Below, piece after piece: positions 25,141-36,861 of a DNA stretch of 64,000 nt. The position numbers and the translations under genes are program-made. Origin of the DNA: Panulirus ornatus (Eukaryota; Arthropoda; Malacostraca; Decapoda; Palinuridae); the NCBI RefSeq assembly GCF_036320965.1, contig NC_092286.1, forward strand, positions 28,096,177 to 28,160,176, given 5' to 3'. Numbering within the stretch: the stretch's first letter is position 1; each line of letters begins with the position of its first letter. Below the pieces are notes generated by a model. It was not told the DNA's origin, searched no databases, and saw nothing but the letters and a program-made list of their open reading frames with translations.

Positions 25141-26341
25141 TTTATTATACTTTGTCGCTGTCTCCCGTGTTTGCGAGGTAGCGCAAGGAAACAGACGAAA
25201 GAAATGGCCCAACCCCCCCCATACACATGTATATACATACGTCCACACACGCAAATATACATACCTACACAGCTTTCCATGGTTTACCCCAGACGCTTCA
25301 CATGCCTTGATTCAATCCACTGACAGCACGTCAACCCCGGTATACCACATCGCTCCAATTCACTCTATTCCTTGCCCTCCTTTCACCCTCCTGCATGTTC
25401 AGGCCCCGATCACACAAAATCTTTTTCACTCCATCTTTCCACCTCCAATTTGGTCTCCCTCTTCTCCTCGTTCCCTCCACCTCCGACACATATATCCTCT
25501 TGGTCAATCTTTCCTCACTCATTCTCTCCATGTGCCCAAACCATTTCAAAACACCCTCTTCTGCTCTCTCAACCACACTCTTTTTATTTCCACACATCTC
25601 TCTTACCCTTACGTTACTCACTCGATCACACCACCTCACACCACACATTGTCCTCAAACATCTCATTTCCAGCACATCCATCCTCCTGCGCACAACTCTA
25701 TCCATAGCCCACGCCTCGCAACCATACAACATTGTTGGAACCACTATTCCTTCAAACATACCCATTTTTGCTTTCCGAGATAATGTTCTCGACTTCCACA
25801 CATTCTTCAAGGCCCCCAGAATTTTCGCCCCCTCCCCCACCCTATGATCCACTTCCGCTTCCATGGTTCCATCCGCTGCCAGATCCACTCCCAGATATCT
25901 AAAATACTTCACTTCCTCCAGTTTTTCTCCATTCAAACTCACCTCCCAATTGACTTGACCCTCAACCCTACTGTACCTAATAACCTTGCTCTTATTCACA
26001 TTTACTCTTAACTTTCTTCTTCCACACACTTTACCAAACTCAGTCACCAGCTTCTGCAGTTTCTCACATGAATCAGCCACCAGCGCTGTATCATCAGCGA
26101 ACAACAACTGACTCACTTCCCAAGCTCTCTCATCCCCAACAGACTTCATACTTGCCCCTCTTTCCAAAACTCTTGCATTTACCTCCCTAACAACCCCATC
26201 CATAAACAAATTAAACAACCATGGAGACATCACACACCCCTGCCGCAAACCTACATTCACTGAGAACCAATCACTTTCCTCTCTTCCTACACGTACACAT
26301 GCCTTACATCCTCGATAAAAACTTTTCACTGCTTCTAACAA
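25141..26341 (-). mobile_element. RTE-like LINE, 5'-truncated, antisense in ZNF207 intron 1
   Basis: Minus-strand element with the standard short 3' tail and stem-loop at 25150-25330 and coding sequence above it. It ends at plus-strand GCTTCTAACAA, where the full-length family continues CTTGCCTCCC. The A-tail is short and interrupted (TTTTTTATTATACTTTG on the plus strand). No clear target-site duplication. Confidence 0.95.
25331..26341 (-). CDS. Reverse transcriptase (partial) of RTE-like LINE
   Basis: An open frame of 336 codons runs from MLEAVKSFYRGCKACV to VNWSDVVYRG. It contains RT motif B (GLRQGCVMSPWLFN), the catalytic FADD box in SQLLFADDTALVAD, the NKSKVI lysine motif, FRYLGVDL and the C-terminal LYGCEAWAMD, KWFGHMERM and GRPNWRWKDG blocks. 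The upstream fingers and motif A (DLEKAYD) are lost by 5' truncation, so it cannot be an active enzyme even though the frame is open. The initiating Met is an accident of truncation. Confidence 0.9.
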   Translation of the reverse strand: MLEAVKSFYRGCKACVRVGREESDWFSVNVGLRQGCVMSPWLFNLFMDGVVREVNARVLERGASMKSVGDERAWEVSQLLFADDTALVADSCEKLQKLVTEFGKVCGRRKLRVNVNKSKVIRYSRVEGQVNWEVSLNGEKLEEVKYFRYLGVDLAADGTMEAEVDHRVGEGAKILGALKNVWKSRTLSRKAKMGMFEGIVVPTMLYGCEAWAMDRVVRRRMDVLEMRCLRTMCGVRWCDRVSNVRVREMCGNKKSVVERAEEGVLKWFGHMERMSEERLTKRIYVSEVEGTRRRGRPNWRWKDGVKKILCDRGLNMQEGERRARNRVNWSDVVYRG

Positions 26342-27102
26342 TTTATAGTAACTCGCCTAGTTGCAAGAATGATACGAGAAATGTGCCAACATTAAATGTT
26401 TGTTACTGAGTATTGCATGACTGCTTGCTGTGTATGGTATATTTTGTTTATAATATTACAAATTGAATTATCACTTTAGAGTCACCACTAAAGATAGCAT
26501 GGATTTGGGAGATATGCAAATCAGTGGAGGTACTGAGATGCACTGACCACGCAGCCCCAAAGTTCAAGGTAGATGGTCTTAACGCTAAAAAAAAAAATGT
26601 AAGCAGTGGAAGAAAAGTAGCAAAGCAAAGGCTATCTCCCCACCCTCCACACGCCGGCAGGAAAACGGGTTGAGAAAATACCTTGCCAGGTTAATAAGCC
26701 TGAAGGAAATTTTTATGGGAAAGTCGTAAGTTACATCGAACATGAATGTCATGCATCCTTTTACCAGTGACAGGCAACCCTTCACTTTTTGTTGCAAAGG
26801 CAATGCTAAGGATAAACTTGAGCTCTAGCATCTCCACTTTCCATGTCCTTGTTTTTTACTCGTGTTGAGGAATGATACAGTGATTCTTGAATACTCTTTC
26901 AAAGCAGGTAACAGGTTAATCAGTGTTATTATGATACCGCAACATGGCCAGTGGTTGAGAAGCTAGCACAGTACACCACTGTTATGGTGACTTAATACCG
27001 GAGAGTGGCTAAGTGATGATGAAACCTAATTTTTGAAGATATTAAGGGTGTTGCTGTGAACAACATTTTCTGGAAACTTATTACATGCATCAGTAATGTC
27101 AT
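26342..27102. other. ZNF207 intron 1, unique
   Basis: Nothing recognised. Confidence 0.4.
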
Positions 27103-28174
27103 TGGTGTGGGAGGCAAGTTGTTAGAAGCAGTGAAAAGTTTTTATCGAGGATGTAAGGCATGTGTACGTGTGGGAAGAGAGGAAAGTGATTGGTTCTCAG
27201 TGAATGTAGGTTTGCGGCAGGGGTGTGTGATGTCTCCATGGTTGTTTAATTTGTTTATGGATGGGGTTGTTAGGGAGGTGAATGCAAGAGTTTTGGAAAG
27301 AGGGGCAAGTATGAAGTCTGTTGGGGATGAGAGAGCTTGGGAAGTGAGTCAGTTGTTCACTGATGGTAGAGCGCTGGTGGCTGATTCATGTGAGAAACTG
27401 CAGAAGCTGGTGACTGAGTTTGGTAAAGTGTGTGAAAGAAGAAAGTTAAGAGTAAATGTGAATAAGAGCAAGGTAATTAGGTACAGTAGGGTTGAGGGTC
27501 AAGTCAATTGGGAGGTAAGTTCGAATGGAGAAAAACTGGAGGAAGTAAAGTGTTTTAGATATCTGGGAGTGGATCTGGCAGCGGATGGAACCATGGAAGT
27601 GGAAGTGGATCATAGGGTGGGGGAGGGGGCGAAAATCCTGGGGGCCTTGAAGAATGTGTGGAAGTCGAGAACATTATCTCGGAAAGCAAAAATGGGTATG
27701 TTTGAAGGAATAGTTGTTCCAATAATGTTGTATGGTTGCGAGGTGTGGGCTATGGATAGAGTTGTGCGCAGGAGGATGGATGTGCTGGAAATGAGATGTT
27801 TGAGGACAATGTGTGGTGTGAGGTGGTTTGATCGAGTAAGTAACGTAAGGGTAAGAGAGATGTGTGGAAATAAAAAGAGCGTGGTTGAGAGAGCAGAAGA
27901 GGGTGTTTTGAAATGGTTTGGACACATGGAGAGAATGAGTGAGGAAAGATTGACCAAGAGGATATATGTGTCGGAGGTGGAGGGAACGAGGAGAAGTGGG
28001 AGACCAAATTGGAGGTGGAAAGATGGAGTGAAAAAGATTTTGTGTGATCAGGGCATGAACATGCAGGAGGGTGAAAGGAGGGCAAGGAATAGAGTGAATT
28101 GGATCGATGTGGTATACCAGGGGTTGACGTGCTGTCAGTGGATTGAATCAAGGCATGTGAAGCGTCTGGGGTAA
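27103..28174 (+). pseudogene. Reverse-transcriptase fragment with destroyed FADD box
   Basis: Same domain order as the copy at 25331-26341: motif B GLRQGCVMSPWLFN, then altered motif C (FTDG for FADD), NKSKVI, FRYLGVDL, LYGCEVWAMD, KWFGHMERM and GRPNWRWKDG. Both catalytic aspartates are affected: the first is retained out of context and the second is Gly. This fragment cannot encode a working polymerase, although about 350 codons stay open. Confidence 0.85.
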
Positions 28175-28318
28175 ACCATGGAAAGCTGTGTAGGTATGTA
28201 TATTTGCGTGTGTGGACGTATGTATATGCATGTTGTATGGGGGTGGGTTGGGCCATTTCTTTCGTCTGTTTCCTTGTGCTACCTCGCAAACGCGGGAGAC
28301 CGACAAAACAAAAAAAAA
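27103..28318 (+). mobile_element. RTE-like LINE, 5'-truncated, sense in intron 1, catalytically dead
   Basis: Begins at TGGTGTGGGAGGCAAG of the family and runs through the coding region, the short 3' tail, stem-loop and an A-rich end at about 28308-28320. The long frame 27056-28174 includes upstream host sequence and reads past the usual stop because an extra G shifts the frame after VVYQG. The catalytic segment reads LFTDGRALVAD in place of LLFADDTALVAD, through a 3-nt loss and point changes. Confidence 0.93.
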
Positions 28319-30660
28319 AAGGAAAATATCTCGTACAGTCCAGATTTAACCCATTTCCTTTCATCAGTAATGCTGGTGCTACTCAAAAGAGATGTTCAGT
28401 ATCGACTTTGTTGAATCTTTTAAGTATTTTGAAACACGTGATTAATATTCCTTGCATAAGAAGAATAAGTTTAATTCTTGCAGTCTCTTCTTTTAGTTGT
28501 TCTTTGCTGCTATGCTTCAATATACGAATGTCCTTACTTGGACTCCTTATGCTTGTAAGAAATGATTTAGTTGGAGCTCAGTACTAGATTACATTTTATG
28601 ATGTTAGATATTGATAATGAGGAACAGCTCATGATATGGTGGCTTGTGTTTAAGGGAGGAGAGACTTCGAGAGTTCACTGGAAATAAAGAAAATCCCAAA
28701 TAACGTCTTAGCAGTCTGTATTTACAATATTTGCAATGTTGACAAAAAATGTCTGGTGTCATTTATATTCTGAGGATGAAAATTATGTTTGCTGAGTGTG
28801 TTTACTTTCCTCAGCTGCATGCAACTAATTTGGCAGAAGGACGATGACGACACCATCATTTTGGCATATTTCAAACATTACAGCAAAATTTACTTTTAAT
28901 CTTTCCCTGCCTGTGAGGTTAGGTTGGGTTTTCAGATTTTGTTGGTTTTTCTTGGTGTGTTATGTAGTTGTGAAGCACATTTTATTTGATCATTGTACCC
29001 CATACATTACTTCCCATAGGGAAATAAATGTAACAACTTATGCTTCCATAGCTGAAATTTTTCTAAATATAAGTATTTCTTTGATATGTTTTTCATCCAA
29101 ATATATGGGTTATTTACTTTTACCCCATATTATCCTTGATATCTTACGAGTGGCATATTGTTATTAAAGAGTGACAGGTATGGAACTTGTAAGGTATCAA
29201 AAATAATGAGTTAAAAAGAGGTAATACGTGTTGAAAAGATCAGCAGTACCTAATAAAACTTACCTAACCTCTGGTAGTCAATAATTCTGCGGATATTGAT
29301 AGCATATCACTGTAGGGTTTAATGCCATAAATCTTGATCCAGAATTTATTATATTCTCTAGATACTTAACATTGCTGAACAAAAATTATGCAGTGTGCAG
29401 AACTGATAATGATATGGAGCTAAGCTGGTAACTTGATTTAGATGGGTGCCCAGTGCTGCTGGAAATTGTTGGGCATGCTGGTCAGTGATGCAAAATGTAG
29501 CTTAGTATTTTGTTTTTGAGTAGGTAGTGCAGTGTCTAGTTATTGTATGGGTTGGTATATGCTGAGTAGAATATTGAAGATCATCATAAATCTCGGCTGC
29601 TGGAGGGTAACTTGAGGTTTTTGTAGGTTCTGTTGTTTATGTACAGGTGTTTCACCTACTTTTACTATAACCCAATGCTTTGCATGGTTTTTTTTTGTAA
29701 CCTTCACCCTAATCTTCTCATTCAGGATTGTGGAATAGAATGTAATGCTCCAAATCACAGTCCACCAATCATATTCTTTTCCTTGAAGCATTACTATAAC
29801 TGCAAAATAGTCTGAAGCTATTAAGAGTAGCAATGCTGACTTACCAACCAGGTAACGTGATGTAACATAATCTCATGTAGCCTTGCATTCTGTAGATTGA
29901 TTGCTGTAGGCTGAACCCTGACTCTAACAGATCCATCTGTACGATTTTTGTCATTATGATTGCCATGCCTCTTGTAGATAATGAAAATCATACTTATGGA
30001 ATTGTTACACTTACTATAGGTGTGTTATACAGGCAGCATTCACGTTATATGCCCAGAAGTGTACCACTCAACCAACAGAAGGCATAGCATTGGAGTGGCG
30101 AGAAAATGTGATAAATCAATTATGGTTATATTGCTGGTGGGCATATATGTTCAGACAAATCAGATGTTCCACAGTTATTGTTTCCCTTGTTACCATTGCA
30201 GTAGTTATTGACTTCGTGTTACTCGTGATGATTGAGGCAGATATGATGATGACAGTTTTGGTCAGGGTATTCCAGGTTTATTGGGCCGGGGTGTAAAGCT
30301 ACCTGTTGGGAGGTTAGGAAAAGTTGGTTTGACTGGTTTATCCCTTACTCTGATGAGTTTGTCATAAGGGACTCTCCTGTATGATAAAAGAAGCTCCTTG
30401 GTGAACACATGTATGTTAATTGCATGTAAAGAAAGACCCTTTATAAGTAGTATACTTCATTGATGCGATTTGGTGTTAGTTGGACCTTGTTGAGGGGTGG
30501 AGGTGGCCAGTGTTTAATTTTTTGATGAGGTTTGATTTTACATAGTCTGTATATGTGTACTTACATGGGTACCTAAGCTCACAGACTTTGAGAAAGTTTT
30601 AAGAGGTGAATACTATTCAGTACATAATTATTACAGCCATACCTGATCTGTATATATATG
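28319..30660. other. ZNF207 intron 1, unique
   Basis: About 2.3 kb of AT-rich intron with no recognised element. The short open frames here show no family motif. Confidence 0.4.
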
Positions 30661-32405
30661 TTCTGGAAGGAGGTAAATAAAGTGCGTAAGACAAGGGAGC
30701 AAATGGGAACTTCAGTGAAGGGCGCAAATGGGGAGGTGATAACAAGTAGTGGTGATGTGAGAAGGAGATGGAGTGAGTATTTTGAAGGTTTGTTGAATGT
30801 GTTTGATGATAGAGTGGTAGATGTAGGGTGTTTTGGTCGAGGTGGTGTGCAAAGTGAGAGGGTTAGGGAAAATGATTTGGTAAACAGAGAAGAGGTAGTA
30901 AAAGCTTTGCGGAAGATGAAAGCCGACAAGGCAGCAGGTTTGGATGGTATTGCAGTGGAATTTATTAAAAAAGGGGTGACTGTATTGTTGACTGGTTGGT
31001 AAGGTTATTTAATGTATGTATGACTCATGGTGAGGTGCCTGAGGATTGGCGGAATGCGTGCATAGTGCCATTGTATAAAGGCAAAGGGGATAAGAGTGAG
31101 TGCTCAAATTACAGAGGTATAAGTTTGTTGAGTATTCCTGGTAAATTATATGGGAGGGTATTGATTGAGAGGGTGAAGGCATGTACAGAGCATCAGATTG
31201 GGGAAGAGCAGTGTGGTTTCAGAAGTGGTAGAGGATGTGTGGATCAGGTGTTTGCTTTGAAGAATGTATGTGAGAAATACTTAGAAAAGCAAATGGATTT
31301 GTATGTAGCATTTATGGATCTGGAGAAGGCATATGATAGAGTTGATAGAGATGCTCTGTGGAAGGTATTAAGAATATATGGTGTGGAAGGCAAGTTGTTA
31401 GAAGCAGTGAAAAGTTTTTATCGAGGATGTAAGGCATGTGTACGGGTAGGAAGAGAGGAAAGTGATTGGTTCTCAGTGAATGTAGGTTTGCGGCAGGGGT
31501 GTGTGATGTCTCCATGGTTGTTTAATTTGTTTATGGATGGGGTTGTTAGGGAGGTGAATGCAAGAGTTTTGGAAAGAGGGGCAAGTATGAAGTCTGTTGG
31601 GGATGAGAGAGCTTGGGAAGTGAGTCAGTTGTTGTTCGCTGATGATACAGCGCTGGTGGCTAATTCATGTGAGAAACTGCAGAAGCTGGTGACTGAGTTT
31701 GGTAAAGTGTGTGAAAGAAGAAAGTTAAGAGTAAATGTGAATAAGAGCAAGGTAATTAGGTACAGTAGGGTTGAGGGTCAAGTCAATTGGGAGGTGAGTT
31801 TGAATGGAGAAAAACTGGAGGAAGTGAAGTGTTTTAGATATCTGGGAGTGGATGTGGCAGCGGATGGAACCATGGAAGCGGAAGTGGATCATAGGGTGGG
31901 GGAGGGGGCGAAAATTTTGGGAGCCTTGAAGAATGTGTGGAAGTCGAGAACATTATCTCGGAAAGCAAAAATGGGTATGTTTGAAGGAATAGTGGTTCCA
32001 ACAATGTTGTATGGTTGCGAGGCGTGGGCTATGGATAGAGTTGTGCGCAGGAGGATGGATGTGCTGGAAATGAGATGTTTGAGGACAATGTGTGGTGTGA
32101 GGTGGTTTGATCGAGTAAGTAACGTAAGGGTAAGAGAGATGTGTGGAAATAAAAAGAGCGTGGTTGAGAGAGCAGAAGAGGGTGTTTTGAAATGGTTTGG
32201 GCACATGGAGAGAATGAGTGAGGAAAGATTGACCAAGAGGATATATGTGTCGGAGGTGGAGGGAACGAGGAGAAGAGGGAGACCAAATTGGAGGTGGAAA
32301 GATGAAGTGAAAATGATTTTGTGTGATTGGGGCCTGAACATGCAGGAGGGTGAAAGGAGGGCAAGGAATAGAGTGAATTGGAGTGATGTGGTATACCGGG
32401 GTTGA
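30661..32405 (+). pseudogene. RTE-like reverse transcriptase with one frameshift
   Basis: Frame 1 (30658-31002) covers MFWKEVNKVRKTREQ to AVEFIKKG. Frame 2 (30996-32405) covers LVRLFNVCMTHGEVPEDW to VVYRG. The homopolymer after ATT is A6G4 here and A5G6 in the copy at 34380, so a single net base loss breaks the frame. RT motifs are otherwise complete: NYRGISLLS, motif A MDLEKAYDRVD, motif B GLRQGCVMSPW, motif C FADD, NKSKVI and FRYLGVDV. The C-terminal GHMERM and GRPNWRWKD blocks follow. The upstream endonuclease domain is missing. Confidence 0.9.
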
Positions 32406-32589
32406 CGTGCTGTCGGTGGATTGAATCAAGGCATGTGAAGCATCTGGGGTAAACCATGGAAAGCTGTGTAGGTATGTATATTTGCGTGTGTGGACGTATG
32501 TATATACATGTGTATGGGGGTGGGTTGGGCCATTTCTTTCGTCTGTTTCCTTGCGCTACCTCGCAAATGAGGGAGACAGCGACAAAGCA

Positions 32590-32598
<9 letters not shown>
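30661..32598 (+). mobile_element. RTE-like LINE, long 5'-truncated copy, sense in intron 1
   Basis: Starts exactly at ATGTTCTGGAAGG (MFWKEVNKVRK), includes the whole RT domain, C-terminus, short 3' tail (32406-32580), stem-loop and A-tail (32589-32598). The A-tail passes directly into a (TA)n tract and then the T-run of module M. Confidence 0.95.

Positions 32599-32626
<28 letters not shown>
32599..32626. repeat. (TA)n microsatellite between two retroposon tails
   Basis: TA tract lying between the A-tail of the LINE on its left and the T-run of module M on its right. Confidence 0.9.
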
Positions 32627-32627
<1 letters not shown>

Positions 32628-32634
<7 letters not shown>

Positions 32635-32754
32635 TACTATTCGCCATTTCCTGCATTAGCGAGGTAGCGTTAAGAACAGAGGACTGGGCCTTTGAGGGAA
32701 TATCCTCACCTGGCCCCCTTCTCTGTTCTTTCTTTTGGGAAAAAAAAAAAAAAT
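32628..32754. repeat. Module M repeat, copy 2 (left half)
   Basis: Contains GCCATTTCCTGCATTAGCGA, GGTAGCGTTAAGAACAGAGG and TCTGTTCTTTCTTTTGGG, ending in an A-run. It lacks the right half seen at 18600-18716. Confidence 0.8.
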
Positions 32755-33230
32755 GAGTGAGTGAGGAAAGATTGACCAAGAGGATATATGTGTCGAAGGT
32801 TGAGGGAACGAGGAGAAGTGGGAGACCAAATTGGAGGTGGAAAGATGGAGTGAAAAAGATTTTGAGTGATCGGGGCCTGAACATGCAGGAGGGTGAAAGG
32901 CGGGTAAGGAATAGAGTGAATTGGATCGATGTGGTATACTGGGGTCAACATGCTGTCAATGGATTGAATCAGGGCATGTGAAGCGCCTAGGGTAAACCAT
33001 GGAAAGTTCTGTAGGGCCTGGATGTGGAAAGGGAGCTGTGGTTTCAGGCATTATTGCATGACAGCTAGAGACTGAACGTGAACGAATGGGGCCTTTGTTG
33101 TCTTTTCCTAGCGCTACCTCGCACACATGAGGGGGGAGGGGGATGTTGTTCCATGTGTGGCAAGGTGGCGATGGAAATGAATAAAGGCAGACAGTATTCT
33201 TCCCCTCTATCCCCAGGGATATGTGTAATG
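32755..33230 (+). mobile_element. RTE-like LINE 3' fragment, long-tail subfamily B
   Basis: Begins at MSEERLTKRIYVSKVEG and reads GRPNWRWKDGVKKI to DVVYWG, then the long tail: GGCCTGGATGTGGAAAGGGA, ATTGCATGACAGCTAGAGAC, CCTAGCGCTACCTCGCACAC and CTATCCCCAGGGATA. The last string is also the end of module M. No A-tail is visible at this end. Confidence 0.85.
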
Positions 33231-33254
33231 TGCTGTGTTAATTATTTCTTTATA

Positions 33255-33255
<1 letters not shown>

Positions 33256-33319
<64 letters not shown>
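33256..33319. repeat. (GA)n microsatellite
   Basis: Pure GA dinucleotides. Confidence 0.97.
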
Positions 33320-33323
<4 letters not shown>

Positions 33324-34216
33324 TGTAATGTACACATTTTATGACATTATGGGTGACCAAGGCATGTGATATTTCATGGCCAGGGAATTCTTTCATCCCT
33401 TTGATTTCCGCCATTTCCTTCTTCCCTCCACGTATGACATGTAAACCAATTTGGTCAACCTCTTCTCGCTCATTCTTTTGATGTATATAAGCTATTTCAT
33501 CACAATCTCTTCACTTCCTTTATCATATCATTTTGTACTCGATCAAGCCTTCTCACCACATGTCCTCAGTTATTTACTCCATTTTCTTTATTCTTTACTT
33601 TTCTGCCCAAGGTCCACACGTTCCTTCCATAAAGCACCAGCATTAATACTATACCATCAGACATACCCATTTTTGCCCTTCAGAACAGTGTCTTTTGTTT
33701 CACTCATTCCTTTGCCCCCCCTCACCCATCATTGGCTCGCTTCAGCTGTCATAGTTCCATTCACTGTCATATTCACTCCCAGGTATCTAACCACTTCGCT
33801 TCTTCCAAGCTCTCACACACAATTGAAACGTGTACTCTAAATAACCTATCTTTCTTCACTGCTGAACCTAGTAATATTGCTTTTATTCACATTTACTTTC
33901 AGTGGTCTCCTTTCACAAACTCCCAAAATCATACACCAGCTTTTGCAGTTTCTCTCGTGAATGTCACCAGAGCTACATCAGCAGACAACACCTGACTCAC
34001 TTCCCAGGCCCCCATTCCCAACAAACCGCATATCTGTTCCTCCCTCCAAGACTTTCATTCGCTTCCCTTACCACCCTTTCCATAAAAAACGTAAAGAGCC
34101 ATGATGGTAACATCACCCTAGCTGGAGACACACCCACCTTCACTTGGAATCACTCACCCTCCTCTCTTCAGACTCCCACAACTTATGTTTACAAGACCTT
34201 TCAGAAATCATATCTA

Positions 34217-35829
34217 TCAATTCCTATCATGACAGAGTGGCAGATATAGGGTGTTTTGGTCGAGGTGGTGTGCAAAGTGAGAGGGTTAGGGAAAATGATT
34301 TGGTAAACAGAGAAGAGGTAGTAAAAGCTTTGCGGAAGATGAAAGCCGGCAAGGCAGCAGGATTGGATGGTATTGCAGTGGAATTTATTAAAAAGGGGGG
34401 TGACTGTATTGTTGATTGGTTGGTAAGGTTATTTAATGTATGTATGACTCATGGTGAGGTGCCTGAGGATTGGCGGAATGCGTGCATAGTGCCATTGTAC
34501 AAAGGCAAAGGGGATAAGAGTGAGTGCTCAAATTACAGAGGTATAAGTTTGTTGAGTATTCCTGGTAAATTATATGGGAGGGTATTGATTGAGAGGGTGA
34601 AGGCATGTACAGAGCATCAGATTGGGGAAGAGCAGTGCGGTTTCAGAAGTGGTAGAGGATGTGTGGATCAGGTGTTTGCTTTGAAGAATGTATGTGAGAA
34701 ATACTTAGAAAAGCAAATGGATTTGTATGTAGCATTTATGGATCTGGAGAAGGCATATGATAGAGTTGATAGAGATGCTCTGTGGAAGGTATTAAGAATA
34801 TATGGTGTGGGAGGCAAGTTGTTAGAAGCAGTGAAAAGTTTTTATCGAGGATGTAAGGCATGTGTACGTGTAGGAAGAGAGGAAAGTGATTGGTTCTCAG
34901 TGAATGTAGGTTTGCGGCAGGGGTGTGTGATGTCTCCATGGTTGTTTAATTTGTTTATGGATGGGGTTGTTAGGGAGGTAAATGCAAGAGTCCTGGAAAG
35001 AGGGGCAAGTATGAAGTCTGTTAGGGATGAGAGAGCTTGGGAAGTGAGTCAGTTGTTGTTCGCTGATGATACAGCGCTGGTGGCTGATTCATGTGAGAAA
35101 CTGCAGAAGCTGGTGACTGAGTTTGGTAAAGTGTGTGGAAGAAGAAAGTTAAGAGTAAATGTGAATAAGAGCAAGGTTATTAGGTACAGTAGGGTTGAGG
35201 GTCAAGTCAATTGGGAGGTGAGTTTGAATGGAGAAAAACTGGAGGAAGTGAAGTGTTTTAGATATCTGGGAGTGGATCTGTCAGCGGATGGAACCATGGA
35301 AGCGGAAGTGGATCATAGGGTGGGGGAGGGGGCGAAAATTTTGGGAGCCTTGAAAAATGTGTGGAAGTCGAGAACATTATCTCGGAAAGCAAAAATGGGT
35401 ATGTTTGAAGGAATAGTGGTTCCAACAATGCTGTATGGTTGCGAGGCGTGGGCTATGGATAGAGTTGTGCGCAGGAGGATGGATGTGCTGGAAATGAGAT
35501 GTTTGAGGACAATGTGTGGTGTGAGGTGGTTTGATCGAGTAAGTAACGTAAGGGTAAGAGAGATGTGTGGAAATAAAAAGAGCGTGGTTGAGAGAGCAGA
35601 AGAGGGTGTTTTGAAATGGTTTGGGCACATGGAGAGAATGAGTGAGGAAAGATTGACCAAGAGGATATATGTGTCGGAGGTGGAGGGAACGAGGAGAAGA
35701 GGGAGACCAAATTGGAGGTGGAAAGATGGAGTGAAAAAGATTTTGTGTGATCGGGGCCTGAACATGCAGGAGGGTGAAAGGAGGGCAAGGAATAGAGTGA
35801 ATTGGAGCGATGTGGTATACAGGGGTTGA
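34217..35829 (+). CDS. Reverse transcriptase (nearly full RT domain) of RTE-like LINE
   Basis: The open frame reads through from DRVADIGCFGRGG to VVYRG; codons before 34217 (from 34144) belong to the old flanking element and are chance. The RT palm is complete: VPEDWRNACIVPLYKGKGD, NYRGISLLSIPGKLYGR, motif A VAFMDLEKAYDRVD, motif B GLRQGCVMSPWLFN, motif C SQLLFADDTALVAD and motif D NKSKVIR. Then come FRYLGVDLSADG, LYGCEAWAMD, FGHMERMSEERL and GRPNWRWKDG. No endonuclease domain is present because of 5' truncation. The intact frame suggests a recent insertion. The clade looks RTE-like but was not tested phylogenetically. Confidence 0.88.
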
Positions 35830-36012
35830 CGTGCTGTCAGTGGATTGAATCAAGGCATGTGAAGCGTCTGGGGTAAACCATGGAAAGCTGTGTAGGTATG
35901 TATATTTGCGTGTGTGGATGTGTGTATGTACATGTGTATGGGGGGGGGGTTGGGCCATTTCTTTCGTCTGTTTCCTTGCGCTACCTCGCAAACGCGGGAG
36001 ACAGCGACAAAG

Positions 36013-36046
<34 letters not shown>
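34217..36046 (+). mobile_element. RTE-like LINE, young copy nested in an older antisense copy
   Basis: Begins inside the family at GACAGAGTGGCAGATATAGG (DRVADIG) and includes RT, C-terminus, short 3' tail, stem-loop and a roughly 30-nt A-tail (36016-36044). The right junction returns to the old element at CTTTTTTCCATTTCC. No target-site duplication of useful length is visible at the two junctions. Confidence 0.95.
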
Positions 36047-36047
<1 letters not shown>

Positions 36048-36734
36048 TTTTTCCATTTCCATAAATGACACATACACATCCCTTTCTTTCTTTATTTCTT
36101 GCACCTGTTCTTTTAGCACCTGATTCATACATCGTCGACCATTACTGAAGCCAAATCATTCCTCCACAGTCTGAAACTATGTGCTTCCCACCACTCTCTC
36201 ACATAGCTTACTAGGCACACTCAACAAACTGATACCTATTGACCCCCCTCCCCATGTACACACACACACACACACACCATCTTTATGCATTGGCATTATA
36301 CAGGCATTCAGCCATTCCTTAGGCACCTTACCATGAGCCATACATAGATTGGAAATCCAAACTATCCAACACAACAACGTCTCCCCCCCCCCCTTTATTT
36401 GAGAAATTCCACTTTTTTCACTGTATTCAATTAAGTAACCATTTATCTTTAATTTTTTTTCAGCTTACATAGGTTGTAGGTGGATAGGATATTTTGGAGG
36501 CTGTTTACTTGATTCACCACATTAAGTTGGGATTAGCGGGATGACGGAAAGAAATGTTTTTCCAGATACCTGAAGTATATGGCTGAGATATTTTTGATTA
36601 CATGTGTTAATGATTTAGAGTTTAGATGTCTTTTAACATGCTGAAAATGTTCCTTGCGAACCCAGATAAAGATATCTTTCATTGAATTTATATCTCTTGC
36701 ATACTGTATTCTAAGATGTTTTTTTCTTCACCAG

Positions 36735-36861
36735 GTACTGCAACCGTGAATTTGATGATGAAAAGATTTTGATACAACATCAGAAAGCCAAACATTTCAA
36801 ATGTCATATATGTCATAAGAAACTATATACAGGTCCAGGGTTGTCTATCCATTGTATGCAA
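36735..36861 (+). CDS. ZNF207: ZNF207/BuGZ coding exon 2 (zinc fingers)
   Basis: Acceptor TTTCTTCACCAG ends at 36734; donor GTAAGT starts at 36862. The first base completes Trp14 and 42 further codons follow (residues 15-56): [16 protein letters not shown]..., then [20 protein letters not shown]. Finger 1 uses Cys13, Cys16, His29 and His34. Finger 2 uses Cys37, Cys40 and His53, with His58 in the next exon. In vertebrate and Xenopus BuGZ this N-terminal region binds microtubules. The only clear differences from the vertebrate sequence are conservative changes such as Ser51. The exon ends in phase 0 after Gln56. Confidence 0.97.

Larger units (their letters stand above)
33390..36415 (-). mobile_element. 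Old RTE-like LINE relic, split by a younger insertion
   Basis: Two minus-strand pieces of one decayed copy: 33390-34216 and 36047-36415. The right piece translates as KVPKEWLNACIMP and NQVLKEQVQEIKKERDVYVS, then FMEMEK; the left piece resumes with YDR.IDRYDF, later SWLFTFFMERVVREANES. These correspond to consecutive parts of the family RT (FMDLEKAYDRVDRD and on). The younger plus-strand copy at 34217-36046 sits exactly between them. Many stops and a (CA)n insertion at 36259-36277 show age. Confidence 0.8.

Noticed and set aside
34144..34216. The first 24 codons of the 561-codon RT frame as its true N-terminus
   Set aside because: They are antisense sequence of the older flanking LINE; family sequence starts at 34217.
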